From an uncultured Paracoccus sp. (GTDB lineage: Bacteria > Pseudomonadota > Alphaproteobacteria > Rhodobacterales > Rhodobacteraceae): 32,915 nucleotides of DNA. The position numbers and the translations under genes are program-made. A model generated the notes under the pieces. That model saw only the letters and a list, made by a program, of their open reading frames with translations, did not search any database and had not been told where the DNA came from. This document shows, piece by piece, positions 1 to 9,094 of the stretch. How positions within the stretch are numbered: the stretch's first letter is position 1; the number at the start of each line of letters is the position of its first letter. The DNA lies in the NCBI RefSeq assembly GCF_945915435.1, contig NZ_CAMEFG010000041.1, positions 1 to 32,915 of the forward strand, written 5' to 3'.

Positions 1-970
1 ACCAGAAGCCGTTATAGATCAGTTCGGCATAGCGCGGCATCAGGCTGTCCTTCAGATGGCCCGCGCCGCTGTCGAGCGTGATCTGCTCGATGCCGCGATG
101 GGCTTCCAGCAGGATGGTGCCGCCGGGCGTTTCGTAGATGCCGCGCGACTTCATGCCGACGAAGCGGTTTTCGACGAAATCCAGTCGCCCGATGCCGTGC
201 TTGCGCCCCAGTTCGTTCAACTCGGTCAGGATCGTGGCGGGCGACAGCGCCTGCCCGTTGATCGCGACCGCGTCGCCGCGTTCAAAGGTCACCTCGATAT
301 ATTCGGGCTGATCGGGCGCGTCCTCGGGGGAAACGGTGCGCTGATGGACGTATTCGGGTGCCTCGACGGCGGGGTCTTCCAGCGCCTTGCCCTCGCTGGA
401 GGTGTGCAGCAGGTTCGCATCGACGCTGAAGGGCGCCTCGCCGCGCTTGTCCTTGGCGATGGGGATCTGGTTCTGTTCGGCGAATTCGATCAGCTTGGTG
501 CGCGAGGTCAGGTCCCATTCCCGCCAGGGCGCGATGACCTTGATCGCGGGGTCCAGCGCATAGGCGGAAAGCTCGAACCGCACCTGGTCGTTGCCCTTGC
601 CGGTCGCGCCGTGGGCCACCGCGTCGGCGCCGTGCTGATGGGCGATTTCCACCAGCCGCTTGGAAATCAGCGGCCGCGCGATCGAGGTGCCCAGCAGGTA
701 AAGCCCCTCATAGACCGCGTTGGCGCGGAACATCGGGAAAACGAAATCGCGCACGAATTCCTCGCGCAGGTCCTCGATATGGATGTTCTCGGGGGCGATG
801 CCCAGCAGTTCGGCCTTCTTGCGGGCGGGTTCCAGTTCCTCGCCCTGGCCCAGGTCGGCGGTAAAGGTGATGACCTCGCAGCCGTATTCGGTCTGGAGCC
901 ATTTGAGGATGATCGAAGTGTCCAGGCCCCCGGAATAGGCAAGGACGACTTTCTTCGGCGCGTCGGACAT
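1..970 (-). CDS. argG: Argininosuccinate synthase, 3' end beyond window
   Basis: ATP-dependent ligation of citrulline and aspartate to argininosuccinate, the penultimate step of arginine biosynthesis, in the cytoplasm. Reading leftward from the ATG at 970-968, the protein begins [19 protein letters not shown], with the N-type ATP pyrophosphatase loop (YSGGLDTS) at residues 11-18. Further in are the family segments [14 protein letters not shown] and WREWDLTSR, then a citrulline/aspartate-binding region. About 323 codons are present; the family is roughly 400 residues, so about 80 C-terminal residues lie to the left of the window. An AAAGGG ribosome site precedes the ATG. The gene diverges from ilvA across about 118 bp. 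Identification is from conserved motifs over the whole visible length and is near certain. Confidence 0.97.
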   Translation of the reverse strand, partial: MSDAPKKVVLAYSGGLDTSIILKWLQTEYGCEVITFTADLGQGEELEPARKKAELLGIAPENIHIEDLREEFVRDFVFPMFRANAVYEGLYLLGTSIARPLISKRLVEIAHQHGADAVAHGATGKGNDQVRFELSAYALDPAIKVIAPWREWDLTSRTKLIEFAEQNQIPIAKDKRGEAPFSVDANLLHTSSEGKALEDPAVEAPEYVHQRTVSPEDAPDQPEYIEVTFERGDAVAINGQALSPATILTELNELGRKHGIGRLDFVENRFVGMKSRGIYETPGGTILLEAHRGIEQITLDSGAGHLKDSLMPRYAELIYNGFW

Positions 971-1088
971 GCGGATACCCTTTCAGATTTCGGCAGGGAA
1001 TAGGCCCAATTCGCCCCTGCCACAAGAGCAACCGCCCAACATCGCGCCGGAAATCCGGACCCTCTTGCCAATTCCCGACTTTCGCGGC

Positions 1089-2336
1089 ATGGCCCGGATC
1101 ATGGAAAACTTTGCCGATTCCGTCCGCCAGGCAGAGGTCGCCCTGCGCGACCTCTTCGAGCCGACCCCGCTTCAGAGAAACGACCACCTCTCGGCGCGCT
1201 ACGGGGCCGAGATCTGGCTCAAACGCGAGGACCTGACCCCCGTGCGCAGCTACAAGCTGCGCGGGGCCTTCAACGCGATGCGCAAGATCGGCGCGGCGGG
1301 CAGCCGTTTCGTCTGCGCCAGCGCGGGCAATCACGCGCAGGGCGTGGCCTTCGCCTGCCGCCATTTCGGCGCGAAGGGCACGATCTTCATGCCGGTGACG
1401 ACGCCGCAGCAGAAGATCGCCAAGACCCGCATCTTTGGCGGGGACGCCATCGAGATCGTGCTGACCGGCGATTATTTCGACCAGACGCTGGCCGCCGCAC
1501 AGAATTATGCGGCGCAGAACGCGGCCAGCTTCCTGTCGCCCTTCGACGACGCCGACGTGATCGAGGGCCAGGCCACCGTCGGGCTGGAAATCCTGGATCA
1601 ATTGCCCGGCGCGCCCGACGTGATCGTGCTGCCGGTGGGCGGCGGCGGGCTGTCTTCGGGCGTCGCGCGGCTGTTTCGCGAAGCGGCGCCCGAGGCCCGC
1701 TTCTGGCTGGCCGAACCCAAGGGCGGCACCAGCCTGCGCAGCGCGCTTCTGCAAGGCGAACCCGTGACGCTGCCCTCGGTCGACAATTTCGTCGATGGCG
1801 CCGCCGTGGCGCGGATCGGCGAACTGCCCTTTCAGACCCTGCGCGGCTTTTGCGCCGATCAGGTCGTCTCGGCGCCCGAGGATCGGATTTGCCAGACCAT
1901 CCTCGACATGCTGAACGTCGAGGGCATCGTGCTGGAACCCGCCGGTGCGCTGTCGATCGACGTCTTGCAGGACCTGCCCGACCTGCGGGGCAAGCGGGTG
2001 GTCTGCGTCTGTTCGGGCGGGAATTTCGACTTCGAGCGCCTGCCCGAGGTCAAGGAACGCGCACAGCGTTATTCCGGGCTGAAGCGCTATTTCATCCTGC
2101 GCCTGCCCCAACGCCCCGGCGCGCTGCGCGACTTCCTGGAACTGCTCGGCCCCGAGGACGACATCGCGCGATTCGAATATCTCAAGAAATCCGCGCGCAA
2201 CTTCGGCTCGGTCCTGATCGGGATCGAGACCGGCGCCCCGGAAAACCTGACCGCGCTTTGCGCCCGGCTGGACGCGCAGGGCTTTGGCTATCGCGACATC
2301 ACCCACGACCAGATCCTGGCCGAATTCCTGATCTGA
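1089..2336 (+). CDS. ilvA: Threonine dehydratase (threonine ammonia-lyase)
   Basis: PLP enzyme that deaminates threonine to 2-oxobutanoate, the entry step of isoleucine synthesis. The PLP lysine is K56 in SYKLRG; the loops SAGNH (78-82) and GGGGLSSG (184-191) hold the cofactor phosphate. Residues ~325-415 form a single ACT-like regulatory domain (RYFILRLPQRPGALRDFLE), giving 415 residues. This matches the shorter, one-ACT biosynthetic form and not the two-ACT enterobacterial form. The frame stays open upstream to 969, but that extension would run into the argG start and has no family counterpart. ATG 1089 or ATG 1101 are the plausible starts; neither has a strong ribosome site. The ACT-like domain suggests isoleucine feedback control, which is inferred from the family. 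Confidence 0.93.
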   Translation: MARIMENFADSVRQAEVALRDLFEPTPLQRNDHLSARYGAEIWLKREDLTPVRSYKLRGAFNAMRKIGAAGSRFVCASAGNHAQGVAFACRHFGAKGTIFMPVTTPQQKIAKTRIFGGDAIEIVLTGDYFDQTLAAAQNYAAQNAASFLSPFDDADVIEGQATVGLEILDQLPGAPDVIVLPVGGGGLSSGVARLFREAAPEARFWLAEPKGGTSLRSALLQGEPVTLPSVDNFVDGAAVARIGELPFQTLRGFCADQVVSAPEDRICQTILDMLNVEGIVLEPAGALSIDVLQDLPDLRGKRVVCVCSGGNFDFERLPEVKERAQRYSGLKRYFILRLPQRPGALRDFLELLGPEDDIARFEYLKKSARNFGSVLIGIETGAPENLTALCARLDAQGFGYRDITHDQILAEFLI

Positions 2337-2393
2337 ACGGTTTCGCGCACCGGCTTAACCACCCGTTCACCGGATGGGTCTATCTGTCGGGTC

Positions 2394-3617
2394 ATGAACG
2401 ACGCGAATCGCCCTTTCATCCAGAACGCCCCGCCGGTTTCGGGGCGGCTGATCCTGCTGGCCGACGGCAGCGACCAGCGGCGGATGGAACTGGCAGGGAT
2501 GATGCGGGGGGCGGGCCATCGCGTGATCGAAGCCGCGCGCCAGGATCAGGCGCAGGCGCTTTGCATCCAGCGGCCCCCCGATATCGTGATCGCGGATCGC
2601 GGCCTGCCCGGCGGGGGCGGCCTGGCGCTTTGCCGCTGGTTTCGCAGCCTGCGCGCGCGGGGGGACAGCCATTTCATCCTGCTGACCACGGCCGGCTGCG
2701 ACCGGGACATCGCGCAGGGCCTTCGGGCGGGCGCGGACGAATTCCTGGCCGCGCCGGTTTGCCGGGCCGAGTTGGCGGCAAGGCTTGGCACGGCAGAGCG
2801 CATCCTGACGATGGGACGGCAGATCCGCGATTGCGGTGCCGCGTTGCAGCGCGCCGACGACCGCCTTCTGGACACCCGTTCCGCCATCGAGCGCGACCTG
2901 CGCGAAGCCCGCGCCCTGCAACGCCGCCTGTTACGCGAGGGCAGCGAGATCTGGGGCGATTTCCGCCTGTCTTTGATGCTGCGCCCCGCCGGGCATATCG
3001 GCGGCGACATGGTCGGCTTCTTCGCGTTGGACGGCCAGCGGGTCGGGATCTACGCGATGGACGTGGCGGGGCACGGCTTTACCTCGGCCCTGCTGACGGC
3101 GCGGCTGGCGGCGCGGTTCGGCAAGGGGCCGGGCGCGGCGCCTTCACCCGGCGATTTCGTGCGCTCGCTGAACCGTCAACTGCTGGATGACCTGCGCGTG
3201 GACAGCTATTATACGCTGGTTTACGGCGATCTGGACTGCGTGGACGGCGGCCTGCGTCTGGTTCAGGCGGGCCACCCCCACCCTTTCATGCAACGTGCCG
3301 ATGGCCGGATCGAAAGGGTCGGGCGCGGCGGGCTGCCCATCGGCATCCTGCCTGACGCCGCCTTCGAGGAATTGCGCCTGCGGCTGGACCCCGGCGACCG
3401 CCTCCTGATCGCCTCGGACGGGGTCGCCGAATGCGAAAGCCCGGCGGGCCTTCCCCTGGGCGAGGACGGTATCCGCGCGATCCTGCGCGACAACGCCGCA
3501 TTGGGCGGGAACGCCTTTCTCGACACCCTGACGCGGAGGTTGTCGGATCACGCGCATGGCAGGCGCCGCGACGATATCTCGGCCCTGCTGATCGAACGGC
3601 GCGGACCGCCGCGATGA
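2394..3617 (+). CDS. Receiver-domain PP2C (SpoIIE/RsbU-type) serine phosphatase
   Basis: A two-domain cytoplasmic signalling protein of 407 residues. Residues ~18-137 have the receiver fold, with D24 and the phospho-acceptor D68 (IADRGLPG). Residues ~165-402 form a PPM/SpoIIE phosphatase with metal ligands at D205 (GGDM) and D223 (MDVAGHG), then LVQAGHPHP, IASDGVAE and RRDDIS. A short helical linker (145-185) joins the domains. Such proteins dephosphorylate anti-sigma-antagonist (STAS) proteins or other serine-phosphorylated partners; no STAS, HPK or anti-sigma gene is adjacent, so the partner is unknown. The receiver looks degenerate: the second acidic residue is Gly25 and the usual KP lysine is Ala120. 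The gene ends 7 bp before the convergent methyltransferase. Confidence 0.85.
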   Translation: MNDANRPFIQNAPPVSGRLILLADGSDQRRMELAGMMRGAGHRVIEAARQDQAQALCIQRPPDIVIADRGLPGGGGLALCRWFRSLRARGDSHFILLTTAGCDRDIAQGLRAGADEFLAAPVCRAELAARLGTAERILTMGRQIRDCGAALQRADDRLLDTRSAIERDLREARALQRRLLREGSEIWGDFRLSLMLRPAGHIGGDMVGFFALDGQRVGIYAMDVAGHGFTSALLTARLAARFGKGPGAAPSPGDFVRSLNRQLLDDLRVDSYYTLVYGDLDCVDGGLRLVQAGHPHPFMQRADGRIERVGRGGLPIGILPDAAFEELRLRLDPGDRLLIASDGVAECESPAGLPLGEDGIRAILRDNAALGGNAFLDTLTRRLSDHAHGRRRDDISALLIERRGPPR

Positions 3618-3624
3618 CCGGGGG

Positions 3625-4734
3625 CTACAGCGTGCCGGTCCGGTAAAGCCGAACCTTCAGCCCGCCATGCGCGACATGGGGACCGGGCGGCCAAAAGGGC
3701 AGGCCGGTCGCGCGGGCAAGGGCTGCATCGCTGGTGATCATGCCGAAACGCCAACCGGAAAAGCGTTCCCGCATGACCTGGCCAAGACGCGCATGCAGTC
3801 CAAAAAGCGGCTTCTTGTTGCCGATCCGGGCGCCATAGGGCGGGTTCACGATGACCAGCCCCGGCGGGCCTTCGGGCGGTTCCAGATCGGCGATGTCAAC
3901 GTTGCAAAAGCGGGTGCAGGCGGCAACGCCCGCCTTTTCGGCATTCAGCGCGCCCATGCGGATCGCGCCGGAATCGCGGTCGCTGCCGTGGAAAAGCAGC
4001 GGGGTGTCGCGCGGCGCGGCGCGCTTCTTCATCCCCTGCCACAGTGCCGCGTCAAAGCTGCGCAAATGCTGAAAGGCAAAATCGCGGCCACGGCCCGGCT
4101 GCAACCCCATCGCGATCTCGGCCGCCTCGATCACGAAAGTCCCCGAGCCGCACATCGGATCCAGAACCGGCTCGTCCCCCCGATAGCCGCATTCGCGCAG
4201 GAACATCGCCGCCATCGTCTCGCGCAGGGGGGCCTTGGCGACGGCCTGCTTGAAGCCGCGCTTGTGCAGCGATTCGCCCGTCGTATCCAGGCTGATCGTG
4301 CAAAGGTCATCCTCGATCCGGGCCTTGACGGTGATCGGCGCAAGGGGGTCCACCGGGACGCCCAGTTCTTCCCCAAGGGCGCGCGCGACGCGCTGCCCGG
4401 CGGCGCCCGCGTGATAGATGCGGGATTTGCGGCATGTCGTCTCGACCCGGACGGCGATATCGGGACGCAGGAAATCCGCCCAGGGAAACTTGCGGGCGCG
4501 CTTGTCCAGTTGCGCCAGGTGCATCGCGCGAAAGGCACCGATCCGCACCAGGATCCGCGTCGCCCCGCGCAGGGTCAGGTTCGCGCGCCAGACCTCGGGC
4601 CAGCCGCCCGGAAACAGGATGCCGCCATCGGCCGGCCCGGCCTGGAAACCGGCCTGCCGCGCCTCGGCCAGCAGCGGGGCCTCAAGGCCGGGGGTCGCGA
4701 CCGCGTAGATTTCGAATGTCGTCGGGCTTGTCAT
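3625..4734 (-). CDS. THUMP-domain class I SAM-dependent RNA methyltransferase (RlmL/Trm14-like)
   Basis: Predicted N2-guanine methyltransferase acting on structured RNA; bacterial relatives modify 23S rRNA (G2445-type). The protein is 369 residues from ATG 4734, beginning MTSPTTFEIYAVATPGLEAP. Residues ~5-65 form the N-terminal ferredoxin-like part and ~65-160 a THUMP domain. The SAM site is DPMCGSGTF (192-200) and the catalytic NPPYG is 297-301. The frame is open further upstream to 4977, but that stretch is low-complexity Arg/Ala sequence antisense to the FliJ-like gene, so I reject it. The gene lies 55 bp downstream of the flagellar operon on the same strand and may be read through from it. 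The exact target base is not deducible from sequence. Confidence 0.88.
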   Translation of the reverse strand: MTSPTTFEIYAVATPGLEAPLLAEARQAGFQAGPADGGILFPGGWPEVWRANLTLRGATRILVRIGAFRAMHLAQLDKRARKFPWADFLRPDIAVRVETTCRKSRIYHAGAAGQRVARALGEELGVPVDPLAPITVKARIEDDLCTISLDTTGESLHKRGFKQAVAKAPLRETMAAMFLRECGYRGDEPVLDPMCGSGTFVIEAAEIAMGLQPGRGRDFAFQHLRSFDAALWQGMKKRAAPRDTPLLFHGSDRDSGAIRMGALNAEKAGVAACTRFCNVDIADLEPPEGPPGLVIVNPPYGARIGNKKPLFGLHARLGQVMRERFSGWRFGMITSDAALARATGLPFWPPGPHVAHGGLKVRLYRTGTL

Positions 4735-4789
4735 CGGGCCTCTCTTATGTGACCCGCGCCCGAACGGCCAGCGGCAATGCGGGGCCGCG

Positions 4790-5173
4790 TCATTCTTCGC
4801 GCCTCTGCCGCTGCGCACGGTCCTGCGCGACCAGGTTCCGGCGCAACTCGCGCAAGACCTCGGCACGGCCGAATTCGCGCATAGCGGCCTGCCGGGCAGT
4901 CTCGAACCCCGGCAGCATGCGCTGCAATTCGCCTTCCTCGCGGTGCAGCGCGCGCGTCCTGTCGCCCGCCAGCGCATTGGTCAGCCTGGCGCCCGAGATC
5001 GAGAACGCCTCGGGCACCTCGTAAAGCTGGTGCAACTCGTCCTCGATCTGCCCGATCCGGTCGCGCGCGGCGGCAACGCTGGAGCGATAGGCGGAAAACC
5101 TGCGCATCTCCAGGTCCGAGCGCAGCCGGGCCAGATGCTGCAACTGCGCCAGCGCCTTGATCCTGCGCTTCAT
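4790..5173 (-). CDS. FliJ-like coiled-coil flagellar export protein
   Basis: A 127-residue, highly charged, almost wholly helical protein (MKRRIKALAQLQHLARLRSD...) with long heptad-like stretches. It has no signal peptide or membrane segment. It is the last gene of the leftward flagellar operon and its ATG overlaps the flhB stop (ATGA at 5170-5173), so it is probably translationally coupled to flhB. Size, coiled-coil nature and position suit FliJ, the export-gate/ATPase stalk protein, but I see no diagnostic motif. The assignment to FliJ is from context; another small flagellar chaperone is possible. No fliI, the usual partner of fliJ, is in the window. Confidence 0.6.
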   Translation of the reverse strand: MKRRIKALAQLQHLARLRSDLEMRRFSAYRSSVAAARDRIGQIEDELHQLYEVPEAFSISGARLTNALAGDRTRALHREEGELQRMLPGFETARQAAMREFGRAEVLRELRRNLVAQDRAQRQRREE

Positions 5174-6279
5174 CGCCCGCCCCCTTTCGCCGGCCCATAG
5201 GCCGCGCCCCATCCCTCGCGCGCCTTTTTCCTGACCGCCTCGGCAAAGCGGATCGCAGCGGCGACGGCTGCGAAATGCTCGGTCCTGATTTCCTCGCCGA
5301 TCTGGACCACGGCATGGATGGCGCGGGCGCAGGGCGGATCCGACCAGATCGGCACATCGTGTTCGCCCGCGCGTTCGCGAATGCGGCGCGCGACCTCGTC
5401 CACGCCCTTGGCAAGGCAGACCGGCGCACGCCCGCTGCCGCGCTTCCATTCCAGCGCCACCGCGTAATGGGTCGGGTTGACGATGACCACATCCGCCTTT
5501 TCGACATCGGCCAGCATCTGCCCGGTCACGATATCGACGCCTTTCTGGCGGCGGGACGCCTTCATGTGCGGGTCGCCTTCGCTTTCCTTGTGTTCGTCCA
5601 TCATCTCGCGCCGGGACATGCGGTTGCGGCGGTGGTGATCGAACCGCTTCCACAGGAAGTCAACGATCCCGAACAGGGCCGAAACCGCGACCGCGACCAT
5701 GACCACCCGCCGCAGGATCACCCCGATGCCGTTGATCCATTGCAGGTCCGCCATGTAATCCGCGTTCCCCAGCAGCGTCATCAGCGAGCGGAACAGAAAC
5801 CATCCGCCCGCCGCCACCAGCGCCGCCTTCCCGAATGATATGAGAAAGGTCACCAGCCCGCTTTTGCCGAATTTCTGCTTGGCGTTCTTGACCGGGTTGA
5901 TGCGGGAAAAGTCTGGCGCCAGCTTCGAGGGCGAAAGCACGATCGCACGCTGCGCGATCAGGCCGACCAGCACGCACAACCCCATCACCGCAACCGCCGA
6001 CAGCGTGGCAAGGGCGGCGTGGCCGCCGATCGCCCAGGCCAGATCCGTGACGGAATGACCGGCCTTGTCCACCCAAGGCTCATCCCCCAGGGCGCGGGCG
6101 GTCATCCGTATCCAATCGGGCACGGCGGCGGCGCCAACCACCGTCAGCGCCCCCAGAAAGCCGATATACATCAGCGCCGAATTCACCTCGGTCGAGCGGG
6201 GAACATCGCCCTTTTCGCGTGCCTTCCGCAGCTTCTGCTCGGTCGGGTCGAATTGCTTGTCGGATTGATCTTCGCTCAT
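5170..6279 (-). CDS. flhB: Flagellar type III export switch protein FlhB
   Basis: Inner-membrane component of the flagellar export gate that switches substrate class from rod/hook to filament. It has 369 residues. The N-terminus (DPTEQKLRKAREKGDVPRS) is the family signature, followed by four membrane segments (~35-57, 85-108, 142-168, 185-208). The cytoplasmic domain carries the autocleavage motif NPTH at 268-271, intact, so self-cleavage between N268 and P269 is expected. Start and stop overlap the neighbours by 4 bp on both sides (fliR upstream, FliJ-like downstream). There is no sign of truncation. Confidence 0.96.
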   Translation of the reverse strand: MSEDQSDKQFDPTEQKLRKAREKGDVPRSTEVNSALMYIGFLGALTVVGAAAVPDWIRMTARALGDEPWVDKAGHSVTDLAWAIGGHAALATLSAVAVMGLCVLVGLIAQRAIVLSPSKLAPDFSRINPVKNAKQKFGKSGLVTFLISFGKAALVAAGGWFLFRSLMTLLGNADYMADLQWINGIGVILRRVVMVAVAVSALFGIVDFLWKRFDHHRRNRMSRREMMDEHKESEGDPHMKASRRQKGVDIVTGQMLADVEKADVVIVNPTHYAVALEWKRGSGRAPVCLAKGVDEVARRIRERAGEHDVPIWSDPPCARAIHAVVQIGEEIRTEHFAAVAAAIRFAEAVRKKAREGWGAAYGPAKGGGR

Positions 6280-7025
6280 CTCAGGTCCGGCAGGGTGAAT
6301 TGCATGACGGCCTCGGCCCAGACGGAAAGTATGGCCGGGGTCAGGATCGCCAGCGCGGCCAGGGCAAGCAGGATCGCCGCCGGTGCGCCGATGAAGACGA
6401 TGGGAAGCGAGGGCATGACCTTGCTGACCACCCCCGACAGGCCCTGAAACAGCAACCCGCCAAGAATGAAGGGCGAGGCCAGCAGCATCGCCAGCAGAAA
6501 GCTGCGCGCCGTCAGCGCAATGGCTGCGGGCAGCACGGCGCCCGCCTGCGGCCAGCCGCCAAGCGGTTTCAGCACGAGGCTTTCGCCGATCAATTCGCAG
6601 ACCATGACCGGAAAGCCCAGGGCCATCAGCAACGCCAGCCCGGCAAGATGCAGGATGTTCCCGATGGGATGGGGCGAAAACTCATTCGCGACACCCAGGA
6701 TCTGCGAAAGCGAGGCCGTCGTCGCGATCGCCGTCGCCGCGATCGGCAAGGCAAAGGCGATCAGCCGGACCAACCCGCCGATGAGCAGTCCAGTCACCAC
6801 CTCGGCCATCGCCAGCCCGGCCAATGCGAAAGGCGTCGGGGCCGGGGGCGCGGCGTGGCCGATAGAGAAAAGCGGCGACAGGGCCATCGCAAGCGCGATC
6901 TTGATCCGCGCGGGCAGCAGCCTTTCGGAAAAGCCCGGCATCGCCAGCATGCAGCCCTGGATCCGGCAATAAACCAGCAGCATCGGCAGCATCCAGGGCT
7001 GGATCATCTGCGGGTCGATATTCAC
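6276..7025 (-). CDS. fliR: Flagellar export gate protein FliR (GTG start)
   Basis: Polytopic membrane protein of the flagellar export gate (with FliP and FliQ). It has 249 residues and about six hydrophobic segments; residues ~12-30 contain the FliR-like MLPMLLVYCRIQGCMLAMPGF region and LPARIKIALA follows. I chose the GTG at 7025-7023 as start because it overlaps the flhA stop as GTGA, as every other junction in this operon does with ATGA. The first downstream ATG would remove only a few residues. The frame is open further upstream, but that part is antisense-like Arg/Gly sequence inside flhA. The partner fliP lies in the divergent operon; fliQ is absent here. Confidence 0.92.
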   Translation of the reverse strand: MNIDPQMIQPWMLPMLLVYCRIQGCMLAMPGFSERLLPARIKIALAMALSPLFSIGHAAPPAPTPFALAGLAMAEVVTGLLIGGLVRLIAFALPIAATAIATTASLSQILGVANEFSPHPIGNILHLAGLALLMALGFPVMVCELIGESLVLKPLGGWPQAGAVLPAAIALTARSFLLAMLLASPFILGGLLFQGLSGVVSKVMPSLPIVFIGAPAAILLALAALAILTPAILSVWAEAVMQFTLPDLR

Positions 7026-9094
7026 GCCGCCACCGTCCCCACCAGCCTGACCGAGGCGGCAGGATCGACTTCGTCCAGCCCCATCACCGGAATGCCGACA
7101 CCCGCCGCATCCAGCATGGTGCGCACCATGCGGCGCCGGTGGTCGGCCACCGCAAGGACCGCCTGGGTCGGCCCATCGGCGCTTTCCTGCTGTTTGCGGA
7201 CGGCACTGGACAGCCGTTCCTGCAATTGCAGGATCGCACCTCGGGCGGAACGGCTGGCCTCGGCCTCGGCCCGCGTCAGTTCGGCCTCCCACTGCGGATG
7301 CAGGTGCAGGACATCGATGCGGCCATCGTCGGTCGAATACTGCTCGGTTATCTGGGCGCGCAGGCGCTTGCGCACGGTTTCATAGACCGCGGCGGGCGCC
7401 TCGGCCGCGCGCGCCTCATAGACGGCATCGACGATCAGGACCAGGTTGCGGACCGAGATCTGCTCGGCCAGCATCGCCCGCAGCACATAAAGCAGCAGCT
7501 CGGGCGAAACCTTGTCGGGCATCATGCTGTCGAAGAAACGCTGGTTCATCAACGCGCGATGTTCGTCCGAGACCGAGCGCAGTTCCTGTATCAACCGCTG
7601 CAACCCCGACATCGTCAGCAGCGACGGCAGGTTCTTGCGCACGACTTCAAGCAGATGGGTCGACAGCACCTCCATCGGGGTGACGACGGTGATGCCCGCG
7701 ACTGCCGCCTCATCATGCCTGTCGGGGCTGATCCACAGGCCGGGGGTATTGTAGACCGGCTCTTTCACGGTTTCGCCTTCCAGACCGTCAAGCGCCTCGC
7801 CCGAACCAAGCGCAAGCACCTCGCGCGGGCGCAGGATGCCGCGACCGCGCACGACCCCTTGCAGGCGGATCAGGTATTCGTCCCCGGCCAGCCCCTTTCC
7901 GTCGGTGATGCGGACATCGGGCAGGATGACGCCATAGGCGCGCGCGATATGGTTGCGCAGATTGGTGATCCGCGCGCCAAGGCCGCGCGTTTCGTCCAGC
8001 GCAGACTGGATCAGGGTGGCGCTGATCTCGATGCTGATCTCGTCGGTGTCCAGGATGTCGCCGATTCGGGCGACCGGAACGTCGTCGCCGGCATCCGCCA
8101 CGGGCAGGTCCTGCTCCTTTGGTCCTGTCTGGGTCCGGCGGTAGACGGCGAAAGAGATGGCGGCCAGCACCAGTGCCAGCACCAGAAAGACGCCCGTCGG
8201 CATGCCCGGCACGGCAGCCATCAGCAGCATACTGGCCGCCACGATGGCGGGGGCCTGCCAGTTGGTGCTGAACTGGCGCGAGATCAGGTCCGAGGTGGCC
8301 TCGGTCGCGCCGCCGCGCGCCAGCAGCAAGGCCGCCGCCATCGAGGTGATCAGCGCCGGGATCTGCGTGACCAGCCCGTCGCCGATGGTCAGGTGGGAAT
8401 AGGTGCTGAGCGCCTCGGACATGGGCAGCTTGTGGACCATGATCCCGATCGCCAGGCCAACGAAGAGGTTGATCAGGGTGATGACAAGGCCCGCGATCGC
8501 ATCGCCCTTGACGAATTTCGACGCGCCGTCCAGCGAACCGTAGAAACTGATCTCGCGCTGTTCCAGGACGCGGCGCTGCTTGGCCTCTTCATGCGTGATC
8601 GCGCCCGAGTTCAGGTCGCCGTCGATCGCGAGTTGCTTGCCGGGCAGCGAGTCCAGCGCGAATCGCGCCGAGACCTCGGCCATCCGTCCCGAACCCTTGG
8701 TGATGACCATGAAATTGACGACCGTGATAACGCCGAAGACCGTCAGCCCGATCAGCAGCGACCCGCCCGCTACGAATTCGGCGAAACCGCTGATGACCTT
8801 GCCCGCGGCTTCCTTGCCCTTGTCGCCCTCGGTCAGGATCAGGCGGGTCGAGGAGACCGTCAGCGCCAGCCGGATGACCAGGGACACCAGCAGCAGGACC
8901 GGAAAGGCCTGGAATTCGGTCGGTTTCTCGACCAGCGATGCCATCACCAGGATCAGTATCGCGCTGGAAATCGAGATCGCGATGCCCACATCCAGCAACC
9001 CCGCCGGAATGGGCACCACCATCGCCATCACGATCAGCACCAGCACGCCGGTTATCAAGAGCGGCCGCCATGTATCGGGGATGAAGCGCATCAT
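7022..9094 (-). CDS. flhA: Flagellar export gate protein FlhA
   Basis: The large export-gate subunit, of normal family length at 690 residues. Residues ~10-310 hold about eight membrane segments with the conserved FHIPEP region (~133-160, VITKGSGRMAEVSARFALDS). Residues ~345-690 are the cytoplasmic ring domain that docks chaperone-substrate complexes. The start ATG overlaps the stop of the small exported protein upstream (ATGA at 9091-9094), and its stop overlaps the fliR GTG. Sequence is continuous with no frameshift. Membership in the flagellar rather than virulence type III family is inferred from the flanking fliL, motA and fliF genes. Confidence 0.97.
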   Translation of the reverse strand: MMRFIPDTWRPLLITGVLVLIVMAMVVPIPAGLLDVGIAISISSAILILVMASLVEKPTEFQAFPVLLLVSLVIRLALTVSSTRLILTEGDKGKEAAGKVISGFAEFVAGGSLLIGLTVFGVITVVNFMVITKGSGRMAEVSARFALDSLPGKQLAIDGDLNSGAITHEEAKQRRVLEQREISFYGSLDGASKFVKGDAIAGLVITLINLFVGLAIGIMVHKLPMSEALSTYSHLTIGDGLVTQIPALITSMAAALLLARGGATEATSDLISRQFSTNWQAPAIVAASMLLMAAVPGMPTGVFLVLALVLAAISFAVYRRTQTGPKEQDLPVADAGDDVPVARIGDILDTDEISIEISATLIQSALDETRGLGARITNLRNHIARAYGVILPDVRITDGKGLAGDEYLIRLQGVVRGRGILRPREVLALGSGEALDGLEGETVKEPVYNTPGLWISPDRHDEAAVAGITVVTPMEVLSTHLLEVVRKNLPSLLTMSGLQRLIQELRSVSDEHRALMNQRFFDSMMPDKVSPELLLYVLRAMLAEQISVRNLVLIVDAVYEARAAEAPAAVYETVRKRLRAQITEQYSTDDGRIDVLHLHPQWEAELTRAEAEASRSARGAILQLQERLSSAVRKQQESADGPTQAVLAVADHRRRMVRTMLDAAGVGIPVMGLDEVDPAASVRLVGTVAA

